Assembly (NCBI GenBank): GCA_964650845.1
Contig: CAZYXR010000011.1
Location: forward strand, 1-52,281
Reading direction: 5' to 3'
Source of the DNA: UBA7692 sp964650845
GTDB lineage: Bacteria; Bacteroidota; Bacteroidia; Chitinophagales; LD1
Length of the DNA: 52,281 bases
Positions 25,801 to 33,996 of this stretch are shown one piece after another. Position 1 is the stretch's first letter; the number at the start of each line of letters is the position of its first letter. The translations under genes and the position numbers were made by a program. The notes beneath the pieces were generated by a model. That model searched no databases, was not told where the DNA came from, and was given only the letters and a program-made list of their open reading frames with translations.

Positions 25801-26985
25801 CTACTTTTTACCTTCTGTTTCCAGTATTCTTTTCAACTCTTCGGCTCCTGTGGTGGGCAAGCGCTCTTCTTTTGCACGAAGAATGGCATAATCACATGAC
25901 TTTATCGCCTCTTTGATGTTGCCGGTTTTGTAAAGCAAGTAGGCATAAGTGATATTATTGGTTGATGTGTTTTTCAAATTCACTGCTTCAAAAGCCCACT
26001 TGGATGCCTTTTGCAACAAGGCTTTATCATTTACATTTAGGTAATAATTCCATGCAACATCATTTAGAACAAAAGCATCTTTTGTGCCAGACTTTTTGAT
26101 GTATGCAGTAGCAAATTTGTCGTAGCTGCTCCAGTCGTTTGTTCGAGCGGCATAATCCATCGAGAGTTTATTTATCTGCTCCGAGGCATCTGCTGCATTT
26201 AAGGCTTGTAACACTTTAACTCCGGCATCAAAAATAGTTTTGTCTTGCTTTTGCAACGACTCTTTCATAGCCTTTTCTGCAAGCGAATTCACCTTGCCCG
26301 ACACTACTTTATCGCCAACTACTTGATTGTAATAAACTTTGTTTTTTAAAACATAAGCCATGCCTGGCGATGCAATGCTATTGGTGTAATTAAAAATCTG
26401 CTTGGTGGTTCTTTCGCTTTGCAAATCTTTATCAGATAGAGCTTTCAGCCATTCCGAAAACTCTTTATCGTAGTTCACACCATCGTTCAATAGTGCATCA
26501 ACATAAGTTTGTAAAAACTCGGGAGTTCTGTTTCCTGCATCGTATCGGCCTTTCAATTCATCCATTAAGCCCGGCAATTGGTTGTTGGCTTGTTTACCTC
26601 CGGCAATCAATGTTGGGCCATCTACCAAACCCACTACCCTATTCACAACTTTGCGGTTGCCATCAATAAACAACAATGTGGGATATGCGCGCACACCAAA
26701 CTCGGCTGCAATAGCCGGACCCTCACCTTTTTCCATATCCACTTTGGTATTGATAAATTTTGCATTGAAATACCCGCCCACATCTGCCAACGGAAAAACA
26801 TTTGCCGCAAGTCTTTTACAGGGTCCACACCAAGTGGTGTAGCAATCCATGAAAATGATTTTGTTTTCTGCTTTTGCTTTTGCAATTGCATCGTTAAAAG
26901 AAATATTTTCTTCAAAAATGATGCCTTGCGACTGAGTAGTAAGAGCAACAAAAGAAAAAATGAAAAGAGAAAAAATGTATTTCAC
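25801..26985 (-). CDS. Exported thioredoxin-like protein with helical C-terminus
   Basis: A 394-residue protein with a signal peptide (residues 1-20, ending TQSQ). A thioredoxin domain (about 24-135) carries the active-site WCGPC with C53 and C56 and a cis-Pro in GVRAYPTLLF. The domain is followed by about 250 helical residues with TPR-like character (SKWAFEAVNLKNTSTNNITYAYLLYKTGNIKEAIKSCDYAI). The domain opening (FEENISFNDAIAKAKAENKIIFMDCYTTW) is typical of Bacteroidetes thiol-disulfide proteins. It would act in the periplasm, reducing or isomerising disulfides; the partner is unknown. It has no close operon neighbour. Confidence 0.88.
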   Translation of the reverse strand: MKYIFSLFIFSFVALTTQSQGIIFEENISFNDAIAKAKAENKIIFMDCYTTWCGPCKRLAANVFPLADVGGYFNAKFINTKVDMEKGEGPAIAAEFGVRAYPTLLFIDGNRKVVNRVVGLVDGPTLIAGGKQANNQLPGLMDELKGRYDAGNRTPEFLQTYVDALLNDGVNYDKEFSEWLKALSDKDLQSERTTKQIFNYTNSIASPGMAYVLKNKVYYNQVVGDKVVSGKVNSLAEKAMKESLQKQDKTIFDAGVKVLQALNAADASEQINKLSMDYAARTNDWSSYDKFATAYIKKSGTKDAFVLNDVAWNYYLNVNDKALLQKASKWAFEAVNLKNTSTNNITYAYLLYKTGNIKEAIKSCDYAILRAKEERLPTTGAEELKRILETEGKK

Positions 26986-27104
26986 AATATGTATTTTAAT
27001 AAGAGATGTTTAGGACGGTTTTGTTCAGCAAAGTTTAAAGAAACAATTATTTTATCTGAAAGCACATAATTATAGCTTTTGAAGTTAAAAGTGAAACAAC
27101 CTGC

Positions 27105-27112
27105 TATATTCA
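27105..27112 (+). promoter_or_regulatory. Possible -7 box of the secreted protein gene
   Basis: TATATTCA, followed by CGCC, lies 18 bases before the ATG at 27130 and resembles the TAnnTT(T/C)G boxes of other genes here, with A in place of the last G. Confidence 0.35.
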
Positions 27113-27129
27113 CGCCTTAAATTTTTTGC

Positions 27130-27894
27130 ATGAAAAACATTTTACTTCTCTCATTATCATTATTCGCCTTGAATATTACGGCTCAAGTTTCTTGTGTTAT
27201 TGACACCACCAACACAGTGCAAGGAGCAACACCCACAGCAGATTTATTGCCTTGTGCAGAGCGTGGAAAGTATTATGAGCAAGTTGTTCAGCTATTGATG
27301 CCTACATCATTTTCGCTTGCCACAATAGATTCGTTTAAGATATTAACGGTAAGTGGCGTGCCAAACGGTATGCAACATGTAAGCAACCCGGCAAGCATGG
27401 TGTTTGTGGGCGGAAAAAATGGATGTTTTGTAATATCGGGTACAACAAACGACCCCAAAGGCTATTATAATATTGGCTTTACAGGCATTGCATACATCAA
27501 GGTAGCCGGCAACAATCAAACATTTCCATTAAGCGAAGATGATGCAAGAGGAGCCGGCTTTGATTTGTTTATTGAAATTGTAGAACCTGGCGATACTTGT
27601 CGCCAACCCATTGCATCCGGCATCAACACAATCAATCAATTTGCGGATCTTGCCTTCAATACTTTTGTAAGCTCACAAAACAACCAAGTAATGGTGCAGG
27701 TAAAAACCGCAGATGTGTTTTCGGGCAAAGTGTTTATGGTAAATATGTTGGGTGCTACTGTTGCAAGCAAAAGCATTGAAGTAAATGGCAACACAACAGA
27801 TGTGCTGGATGTAGCAGGCGTAGCAAAAGGAATGTACTCGGTTGTATTGCAAAGCGACAACAAAGTAGTTTCGAGAAAGGTAATGATTAAGTAA
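27130..27894 (+). CDS. Secreted protein with probable T9SS-type tail
   Basis: A 254-residue exported protein. The signal peptide (residues 1-19, ending NITAQ) is followed by a domain that shares spaced features with the N-terminus of the 620-residue protein at 2580-4442. These are a leading Cys-Asp, a PC-x-x-G-x-x-Y-x-x-x-V segment, DS-x-K, G-x-P-x-GM, and G-C-x-x-x-x-G-T followed by P-x-x-Y. The last 65 residues look like a degenerate type IX sorting domain (VFMVNMLGATVASKSIE, GVAKGMYSVVLQ, basic end SRKVMIK). It is a small surface or secreted protein with no visible catalytic motif. Confidence 0.8.
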   Translation: MKNILLLSLSLFALNITAQVSCVIDTTNTVQGATPTADLLPCAERGKYYEQVVQLLMPTSFSLATIDSFKILTVSGVPNGMQHVSNPASMVFVGGKNGCFVISGTTNDPKGYYNIGFTGIAYIKVAGNNQTFPLSEDDARGAGFDLFIEIVEPGDTCRQPIASGINTINQFADLAFNTFVSSQNNQVMVQVKTADVFSGKVFMVNMLGATVASKSIEVNGNTTDVLDVAGVAKGMYSVVLQSDNKVVSRKVMIK

Positions 27895-27925
27895 TCATGG
27901 TTGTAAGCAATAGTTAGCACACAAC

Positions 27926-27977
27926 GAAGTTCACTTACTTAAATGATGATTGAACTTCATCTACAACACAAGTAAGT
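27926..27977. repeat. Overlapping inverted repeats between convergent genes
   Basis: GAAGTTCA (27926-27933) pairs with TGAACTTC (27951-27958), and ACTTACTT (27933-27940) pairs with AAGTAAGT (27970-27977). The two hairpins are mutually exclusive. They may help end transcription of both convergent genes, although no long T tract is present. Confidence 0.35.
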
Positions 27978-29635
27978 TAGGCTACCGGAGCGAGTTTGCT
28001 TTTCTTTTTTCCGTAAATAAAATAAACTACCAAACCCAACAAAAGCCACAGCACAAAACGTTCCCAGTTGCTTACACCCGACTCGCACAACAAGTAAGAA
28101 CAGCTTAACAAACCAAGTGCCGGTATAAGCGAAAAACTATACTTAAAACCTAACACAGCCACCACACAAGCCAGCACAACAAATAGAAAGTTGGGAATTG
28201 CTACTCGCAGCGACTGCCACGAAGATAAATCAATACTGCTCAGCCCTTGTGGGCTCAAATACCACCAAAGCGCAAGCCCGGCAACTATGCCGATGGGCAA
28301 AATATATTTACCGTTGATGTATGGAACTTTAAAAGCAGGTTGCGGACGATTTGGGTCCATTTGCAACTTTAAAATGCCGGCACTCACCAGTACAAAGGCA
28401 AACAACGTTCCTACGCTGGTTAAGTCAATCACCACATTCATGTTAAGAAACAAAGCCGGAACAGCCACTACTACGCCTGTAAGTATTGTACTAAAAGATG
28501 GTGTGTGATACTTGGGGTGAATTTTTGAAAACACTTTTGGCAGCAATCCATCGCGGCTCATACTTAGCCAAATGCGCGGCTGCCCAAGTTGAAAAACAAG
28601 CATTACACTTGCCGTAGCTACCACTGCGCTTATGGCAATAACTCCTGCAAACCAATTCATATCCAACTCATGAAAAACAAAAGCAAGAGGATCGCCCACA
28701 TCCAGTTTTTTGTAATCTACCATTCCGGTTAATACCAATGCCACTGCCACATAAATTACAGTACAAATTATCAATGAGTATATCATGCTACGCGGCAAAT
28801 CGCGCTGCGGATTTTTACATTCCTCGGCAGTAGTGGAAATAGCATCGAAACCTATGTATGCAAAAAAAACTGCTGCTGTGCCGCGCAAAACTCCCGAAAT
28901 ACCATTTGGCAAAAAAGGATCCCAGTTTTCGGGTTTTACATAAAAGGCACCAACGGCAATCACCAAAAAAATCACTGTAAGTTTCAACAGCACCATCAGG
29001 TTTGCCGAGTTTCGCGATTCGCGAATGCCAATGTATGTGATGTAGGTAATTATCACAACTATTAAAAAGGCCGGCAAGTCGCATATCAGGCGAATGCCCG
29101 CTACTTGTGGCGCACCGTTCCAAGCGGCAATTGCCGCTGCACTTTCTTGGGCTTGGGCTGTCCAATAATCCATGGTCAAAAAATCGGGTATATGCCAACC
29201 GAATCCATCTAATAGAGAAGTAAAATAATCGCTCCACGAAATAGCAACTGCAATATTGCCAATGGCATATTCCATTAGCAAATCCCAACCAATAATCCAT
29301 GCAATTATTTCGCCAAAGGCAACATAAGAATAAGTCTAGGCGCTTACACTTACCGGCACCATACTTGCAAATTCAGCATAGCACAAGGCAGAAAAACCAC
29401 AAGCAATTGCTACAAAAACAAACAGTAAAATGATGCCGGGACCACCATCAAAACTTGCTTTACCAATAGTTGAAAAAATACCCGCACCCACAATGGCAGC
29501 TATACCAAAAGCGGTTAAATCGCGCACACCCAATGTTCGGTTCAATGCGGTGGTATTGTGCTCGGCATCGCTATGCCCGGCTGCTGCATCGGCTAATACT
29601 TTTTCAACTGACTTTTTTCGGAAAATAGTATTCAT
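27977..29635 (-). pseudogene. APC-family amino-acid permease, interrupted by an in-frame TAG
   Basis: A cationic-amino-acid-type permease of the APC superfamily with about 12 membrane helices. The natural start is the ATG at 29635 (MNTIFRKKSVEKVLADA). The frame is intact except for TAG at 29336-29338, inside the family-conserved segment that reads FASMVPVSVSA-stop-TYSYVAFGEIIAWIIGWDLLMEYA. Homologues have Gly for the Val and Tyr for the stop (SGSAYTYSY). No frameshift exists: the sequence continues in the same frame after TAG to the end at 27977, giving 552 codons counting the stop. Either a recent nonsense mutation or an assembly/sequencing error explains it; the neighbouring Gly-to-Val difference seven bases away hints at local error or drift. 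If real, the 434-residue remainder lacks the first helices and is unlikely to be functional. Confidence 0.8.
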
Positions 29636-29834
29636 GTTTGTAAGAATGGAAATGCAATAAAACGGATTTAGTATCAAACATCCCGTAGTATTTAATAGCA
29701 TAAAACCCACACCCATTTTTAGAAGAAAGATTTTGCGACACTACTGCAGCACTTTTATCTTGCATACTTGGTTGTAGTATTTCCTAAAAAGCATTCGATG
29801 GTTTTTTTATCTTCATTTACACAATTGGCACACC

Positions 29835-30440
29835 ATGAGTAATACCATCAAAAATTATCTTGCCGGATACAATTTTGTAGCATTTGTGTTTTGGTTGTTG
29901 TTTTTAATCTCTTTTACCTGCCGAGGCTGCGTACTTACATCGCAAAGTTTATGGTTACTAAATATTGCCCAAGGGCTCGCACTACTCGAAATTATCCACG
30001 CTTTGCTGCGATGGGTAAAATCGCCCGTTGGCTCTACGGCAGCACAAGTATTTTCCAGAATTTTAGTACTGGTACTCATCAATATTTTTGTAAAAAAAGA
30101 GTTGCACCCAATTACCAATTACGGCATCATTACGGTTGCATTTGCGTGGGGCATCACAGAGTTAATTCGCTATAGTTATTACTTCTTTTCGTTGGTGCAT
30201 CGCGAAGTTAAATCATTGGTATGGATGCGTTATTCATTCTTTATTGTTTTGTATCCACTGGGAGTTACGGGCGAGTGGCTAATTATTATCACCCCTCTAA
30301 TTACAGATGGCTTTGTTCTGAATTTTTATACCGCTATGGTAGTTGTTTTAGCTATTTCATATCTCTATTATTTTCCTGTGCTGTATAAATACATGTGGAA
30401 GCATAGAAAGGTAAAACTGAATAATGAAAATTATGCCTGA
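29835..30440 (+). CDS. PTPLA/HACD-like 3-hydroxyacyl-CoA dehydratase
   Basis: A 201-residue polytopic membrane protein with about six hydrophobic segments. It resembles the eukaryotic PTPLA/HACD/Phs1 family, which dehydrates 3-hydroxyacyl-CoA in very-long-chain fatty acid elongation. Recognisable family blocks are LEIIHALLRWVKSPVGSTAAQVFSRIL (about 51-77), AWGITELIRYSYYFFSL (104-120) and MRYSFFIVLYPLGVTGE (131-147). The catalytic Tyr and Glu of yeast Phs1 (Y149 and E156, seven apart) correspond to Y140 and E147 here, with the same spacing. Length is close to the eukaryotic core. It is followed by a sphingomyelin-synthase-like gene 109 bases downstream. The family is uncommon in bacteria. The substrate is inferred, not shown. 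Confidence 0.85.
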   Translation: MSNTIKNYLAGYNFVAFVFWLLFLISFTCRGCVLTSQSLWLLNIAQGLALLEIIHALLRWVKSPVGSTAAQVFSRILVLVLINIFVKKELHPITNYGIITVAFAWGITELIRYSYYFFSLVHREVKSLVWMRYSFFIVLYPLGVTGEWLIIITPLITDGFVLNFYTAMVVVLAISYLYYFPVLYKYMWKHRKVKLNNENYA

Positions 30441-30549
30441 TGTGTTTCAACACAAATTCTGCCAAATTACTTGGATAAAAAAACAGTTATTTGAATTAAA
30501 ACAGAGCACAAATAGTTTTATTCAACAAGATTGATAATAAAAAAGCAAC

Positions 30550-31209
30550 TTGCATTCGGTGATAAAAAACTGGAAACTTTATTTACAAAAGCCTGCTTTC
30601 AGAAATGAATTTGCGCTTACTTGTTTAGCCTTTTTCGTTGCAGGCAGCCAAAACATTCATTTTATAGCCGAATTTGAAAAACGGCAAGGAACACGCTTAA
30701 ATGATTTTGTACTACACCTACTAACACCCACCGATTTTTCTACCCCAATATTTTTAATCACCTACTCTACCGTGTTGATAGTGCTGCTTGAGCTACTTGC
30801 ATCACCGCCAAAACTTACCAAGGGTTTGCAAATGTTTGCGCTGCTTTCATTCTTCAGAACACTAAGTATTTTTTTAGTTCCGCTTGAAGCTCCGGCAGAC
30901 ATTATTTTTTTAAACGATCCATTCGCCAATATTTTGCTGCACCAGCCCGATTTGCAAGTAGTAAAAGACCTCTTTTTTTCTGGCCACACAGCAACCATTG
31001 CCCTCATGTATTTTCTCGCTCAAAAAAAATGGGCAAAAATATACTGCGGCATTGCGTTGATTGTTTCGCCTACATTGATACTGTGGCAACACGTACATTA
31101 TACAATAGATATAATTGCAGCCATCCCTGCCGCATACTTTTGCTATCGCTTTGTAAACTGGCTGCATCTGCAACGCAACCTACGATGGCAACCGCAAAGC
31201 GCACTGTGA
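30550..31209 (+). CDS. Sphingomyelin-synthase-like PAP2_C membrane protein
   Basis: A 219-residue membrane protein with about six helices. It matches the sphingomyelin synthase / PAP2_C pattern: a D2-like segment FFRTLSIFLVPLEAP (R103), a D3-like KDLFFSGHTATIALMYF (H146), and a D4-like HVHYTIDIIAAIPAAY (H183, D187). These His-His-Asp residues form the catalytic triad that moves a phospho-head group onto a lipid in animal and parasite enzymes. No ATG is available near the start: TTG at 30550 or GTG at 30559 must be used, and I keep TTG. It is downstream of the HACD-like gene and upstream of an acyl-CoA dehydrogenase. Head-group donor and acceptor are unknown; ordinary lipid phosphatase activity is the alternative. 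Confidence 0.82.
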   Translation: MHSVIKNWKLYLQKPAFRNEFALTCLAFFVAGSQNIHFIAEFEKRQGTRLNDFVLHLLTPTDFSTPIFLITYSTVLIVLLELLASPPKLTKGLQMFALLSFFRTLSIFLVPLEAPADIIFLNDPFANILLHQPDLQVVKDLFFSGHTATIALMYFLAQKKWAKIYCGIALIVSPTLILWQHVHYTIDIIAAIPAAYFCYRFVNWLHLQRNLRWQPQSAL

Positions 31210-31282
31210 ACAAACACAAAATCATATTGCACGGCAAAAACGATACAGTATTAAAAACCTTCACACAAGTAGTGTAAAGGTT

Positions 31283-31290
31283 TATATTCG
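31283..31290 (+). promoter_or_regulatory. Likely -7 box of the acyl-CoA dehydrogenase gene
   Basis: TATATTCG followed by CGC is the same string as the box at 6259-6266. It lies 32 bases before the ATG, suggesting the dehydrogenase has its own promoter. Confidence 0.45.
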
Positions 31291-31321
31291 CGCTGCTTTT
31301 TAAAAGAAAACAAACTGAACA

Positions 31322-32479
31322 ATGAACTTTGAACAGAACGAAAACCAACAAATGATTGCGCAAACAGTGCGCGATTTTGCAGCCAAAGAAATAAAACCTA
31401 AAATGATGGAATGGGATGAATCTCAATACTTCCCAAAGGATTTGTTTCACAAAATGGGCGAGTTGGGGCTGATGGGCATGTTTATTCCAACACAATATGG
31501 CGGAAGCGGATTCAGCTACTTTGAATATGTTACGGGCATTGTGGAAGTATCGAAAGTTTGCAGCTCTATAGGGCTTTCTATGGCTGCGCACAACTCGCTT
31601 TGCACCGGGCACATTTACTATCACGGCACCGATGAACAAAAGAAAAAATACCTTCCAAAACTTGCCAGTGGCCAACACATTGGCGCATGGGGTTTAACCG
31701 AGCCAAATACAGGCAGCGATGCCATGCGTATGAAATGCACAGCCAAAAAAGTTGATGGCGGTTGGGTTTTAAACGGAACTAAATGCTGGATAACACATGG
31801 CATTTCAAGCGATGTAGTAGTGGCAATAGTGCGCACTGGCGAATTGCTTGATACTGCGGGTATGACTGCATTTATTATAGAACGCGGCACCAAGGGTTTA
31901 AAAGCAGGCAAAAAAGAAAACAAATTGGGTATGCGCGCAAGCGAAACTGCCGAAGTAATTTTTGAAGATTGCTTTGTGCCCGATGAAAATGTGGTAGGTG
32001 GCGAAAAAGGAATAGGCAGAGGTTTTCAGCAGGCAATGCAAATTTTAGATGGCGGAAGAATTTCAATTGCAGCACTAAGTTTGGGCATTGCAAAAGGTGC
32101 GTACGAAGCATCGGTGCAATATGCAAAAGAGCGCGAGCAATTTGGTCAGCCTATTGCCAACTTTCAAGCAATAGCATTTAAACTTGCCGATATGGCTACA
32201 AGAATTGAAGCATCCGAGTTGTTGATTTTCCAAGCGGCATATTTGAAAAATGCAGGCAAAAAATTGACCAAACAATCTGCTTATGCAAAATACTATGCCT
32301 CTGAGGTATCGGTATTTGTAAGCAATGATGCAGTGCAAATTTTTGGCGGCTACGGCTACACAAAAGACTTTCCGGTAGAAAAATTCTATCGCGATTGCAA
32401 GCTATGTACAATAGGCGAAGGCACTTCAGAGGTTCAAAAGCTGGTTATCAGCCGCGAAATAATGAAAGGAAACATTTAA
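31322..32479 (+). CDS. Acyl-CoA dehydrogenase
   Basis: A 385-residue FAD-dependent short/medium-chain-type acyl-CoA dehydrogenase, introducing the 2,3-double bond in beta-oxidation or branched-chain amino-acid breakdown. The family landmarks are all present: GAWGLTEPNTGSDA (FAD and substrate contact), GTKCWITHG, the REQFGQPIANFQA helix and the end FPVEKFYRDCKLCTIGEGTSEVQKLVISR. The catalytic base is E366 in GEGTSE, the position used by short-chain enzymes. Length is normal. No etfAB or acyltransferase is adjacent, so chain-length preference is open. Confidence 0.95.
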   Translation: MNFEQNENQQMIAQTVRDFAAKEIKPKMMEWDESQYFPKDLFHKMGELGLMGMFIPTQYGGSGFSYFEYVTGIVEVSKVCSSIGLSMAAHNSLCTGHIYYHGTDEQKKKYLPKLASGQHIGAWGLTEPNTGSDAMRMKCTAKKVDGGWVLNGTKCWITHGISSDVVVAIVRTGELLDTAGMTAFIIERGTKGLKAGKKENKLGMRASETAEVIFEDCFVPDENVVGGEKGIGRGFQQAMQILDGGRISIAALSLGIAKGAYEASVQYAKEREQFGQPIANFQAIAFKLADMATRIEASELLIFQAAYLKNAGKKLTKQSAYAKYYASEVSVFVSNDAVQIFGGYGYTKDFPVEKFYRDCKLCTIGEGTSEVQKLVISREIMKGNI

Positions 32480-32597
32480 ACACTACTTTTCAGTTTCGGT
32501 GCTTTTAGAAGTTTACGGGTAGTTAATTATTGCTCAATAGCTTCATATTTACCTGCATCTTTTTTGTCTTTCGTTTTTCAGTGTATTTTCACCGTAT

Positions 32598-33314
32598 ATG
32601 AAACGTATTATTTCTATTTTATCAATAGTGCTATTGTTTGCAGCCTGCAATACTTCGGGTCAAAAAAGCAGCAACATTTCGGCAGATGATTTTCAAAAAC
32701 AAATTGCAGAAAGCAACATCCAATTAGTTGATGTGCGCACGCCCGAAGAGTATGCACAAAAGCACCTTGCAAATGCCAAAAACATAAACATCAACAGTAG
32801 CAGCTTTGAAACAGAAATGAATGCTTTAGATAAATCGAAACCACTATACGTTTACTGCCTTAGTGGCGGCAGAAGCGGCAATGCTGCCGATTGGGCACAC
32901 AAAAATGGATTTAAAGAAGTTTACAACTTAGAAGGAGGCGTATTGGCATGGATGAACAATGGCAAACCAGTTGTAAAAGGCGAAGAAGCCGCTGTAAAAG
33001 AAATGTCGCAGAACGATTATTTGGCAGCCATCAATAAAGAAAAACTGGTGATGGTAGATTTTAATGCAGTGTGGTGTGGACCCTGCAAAGTATTGAAACC
33101 AAGAGTAAAAAAGGTAGTAAAAGAAATGAGCGAGCAAGTTGAATTGCTGGATATTGATGTAGATAAAAACCCAGCAGTTTCAAACTACATGAATGTACAA
33201 AGCATTCCTTTATTAATTCTTTACAAGCAAGGAAAAGAAGTTTGGCGCAAATTGGGCGTGGCAGACGAGGCCGAAATGAAACAGGCAATTCAACAAGCAG
33301 TTTCTGCTAAGTAA
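32598..33314 (+). CDS. Rhodanese-thioredoxin fusion lipoprotein
   Basis: A 238-residue lipoprotein (signal sequence with lipobox LFAAC, mature Cys at residue 17) combining two redox/sulfur domains. A rhodanese domain (about 28-125) has the active-site C87 in YCLSGGRSG. A thioredoxin domain (about 135-236) has WCGPC at 159-163 and the cis-Pro in SIPLLILYK. It would sit on the periplasmic face of a membrane, handling persulfide and disulfide chemistry. A possible promoter box (TATTTTCA, 32584-32591) lies just before the start. It converges with the PAP2 gene, stops three bases apart. Confidence 0.9.
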   Translation: MKRIISILSIVLLFAACNTSGQKSSNISADDFQKQIAESNIQLVDVRTPEEYAQKHLANAKNININSSSFETEMNALDKSKPLYVYCLSGGRSGNAADWAHKNGFKEVYNLEGGVLAWMNNGKPVVKGEEAAVKEMSQNDYLAAINKEKLVMVDFNAVWCGPCKVLKPRVKKVVKEMSEQVELLDIDVDKNPAVSNYMNVQSIPLLILYKQGKEVWRKLGVADEAEMKQAIQQAVSAK

Positions 33315-33317
33315 GTC

Positions 33318-33911
33318 TCACTTTCTCAAATTGCTGTTACCCTCAAAATTCAGCGTTGTTTTTACTGGCATCAACTGCAAACCACAGGCAGCTAAACACC
33401 CAATGGCAATACCCAGCACACTACCAATCAACACATCAAATGGGTAGTGAACACCTACATAAACTTGCGAAAACGCAATAGAACTTGCCCACGCAAAAAG
33501 TAAAATATACAAATACTTATTTTTGAAATAAACAGCAAAAAGTGCAGCTATTCCAAAGTGATTTGCCGCATGTGAACTAACGAAACTAAACCCTCTGCCG
33601 CACTTTACCAGCAAACGAACTTGCGCACTAATAGCAGGCTCGTTGCAAGGGCGCAAGCGTTCAAAAAAAGGTTTGATTAGCGAAGCAGAAAGTTGGTCGG
33701 TGAGCAGCACAGTTACTGCTGCTGCAGCTATAAACCATAATGCATTTGTTTTGTACTTAGTAAAAAGAAAAACAGCAGCAGCAATATAAAATGGAATCCA
33801 TGTAAACTTGTTTCGTAGCAACGGACACAGCCAATCTAACACAACATTTGCCAATTGCTGATTGACAAAGAAAAAAAGCTGTGTATCAAGTTCCTTCAAG
33901 TACGTTTCCAT
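33318..33911 (-). CDS. PAP2 family membrane phosphatase
   Basis: A 197-residue, six-helix type 2 phosphatidic acid phosphatase. The three catalytic motifs are present: KPFFERLRPC, SFVSSHAANHFG, and the final SQVYVGVHYPFDVLIGS with His and Asp. Bacterial members dephosphorylate undecaprenyl pyrophosphate, lipid A or phosphatidylglycerol phosphate; which one cannot be told from the sequence. It belongs to the broader superfamily that includes the sphingomyelin-synthase-like protein 2 kb away, but its motifs are the classical kind. It diverges from the glycosyltransferase gene. Confidence 0.92.
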   Translation of the reverse strand: METYLKELDTQLFFFVNQQLANVVLDWLCPLLRNKFTWIPFYIAAAVFLFTKYKTNALWFIAAAAVTVLLTDQLSASLIKPFFERLRPCNEPAISAQVRLLVKCGRGFSFVSSHAANHFGIAALFAVYFKNKYLYILLFAWASSIAFSQVYVGVHYPFDVLIGSVLGIAIGCLAACGLQLMPVKTTLNFEGNSNLRK

Positions 33912-33996
33912 TTGCGAATAAGCGAATGTAAACTTTTGTAAGCATTAGCGAATCTTGATTGAATTGTATATTGCGCAAGAATACTTTAATACATCC

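Noticed and set aside
29336..29338. Reassignment of TAG to a sense codon
   Set aside because: TAG ends paaN, the glycosyltransferase gene (34905) and the first SGNH gene (36365) at family-expected positions, so the code is standard.
31070..31678. 202-residue minus-strand ORF across the SMS-like and acyl-CoA dehydrogenase genes
   Set aside because: It overlaps two well-supported genes and contains Cys/His-rich non-domain sequence typical of shadows.
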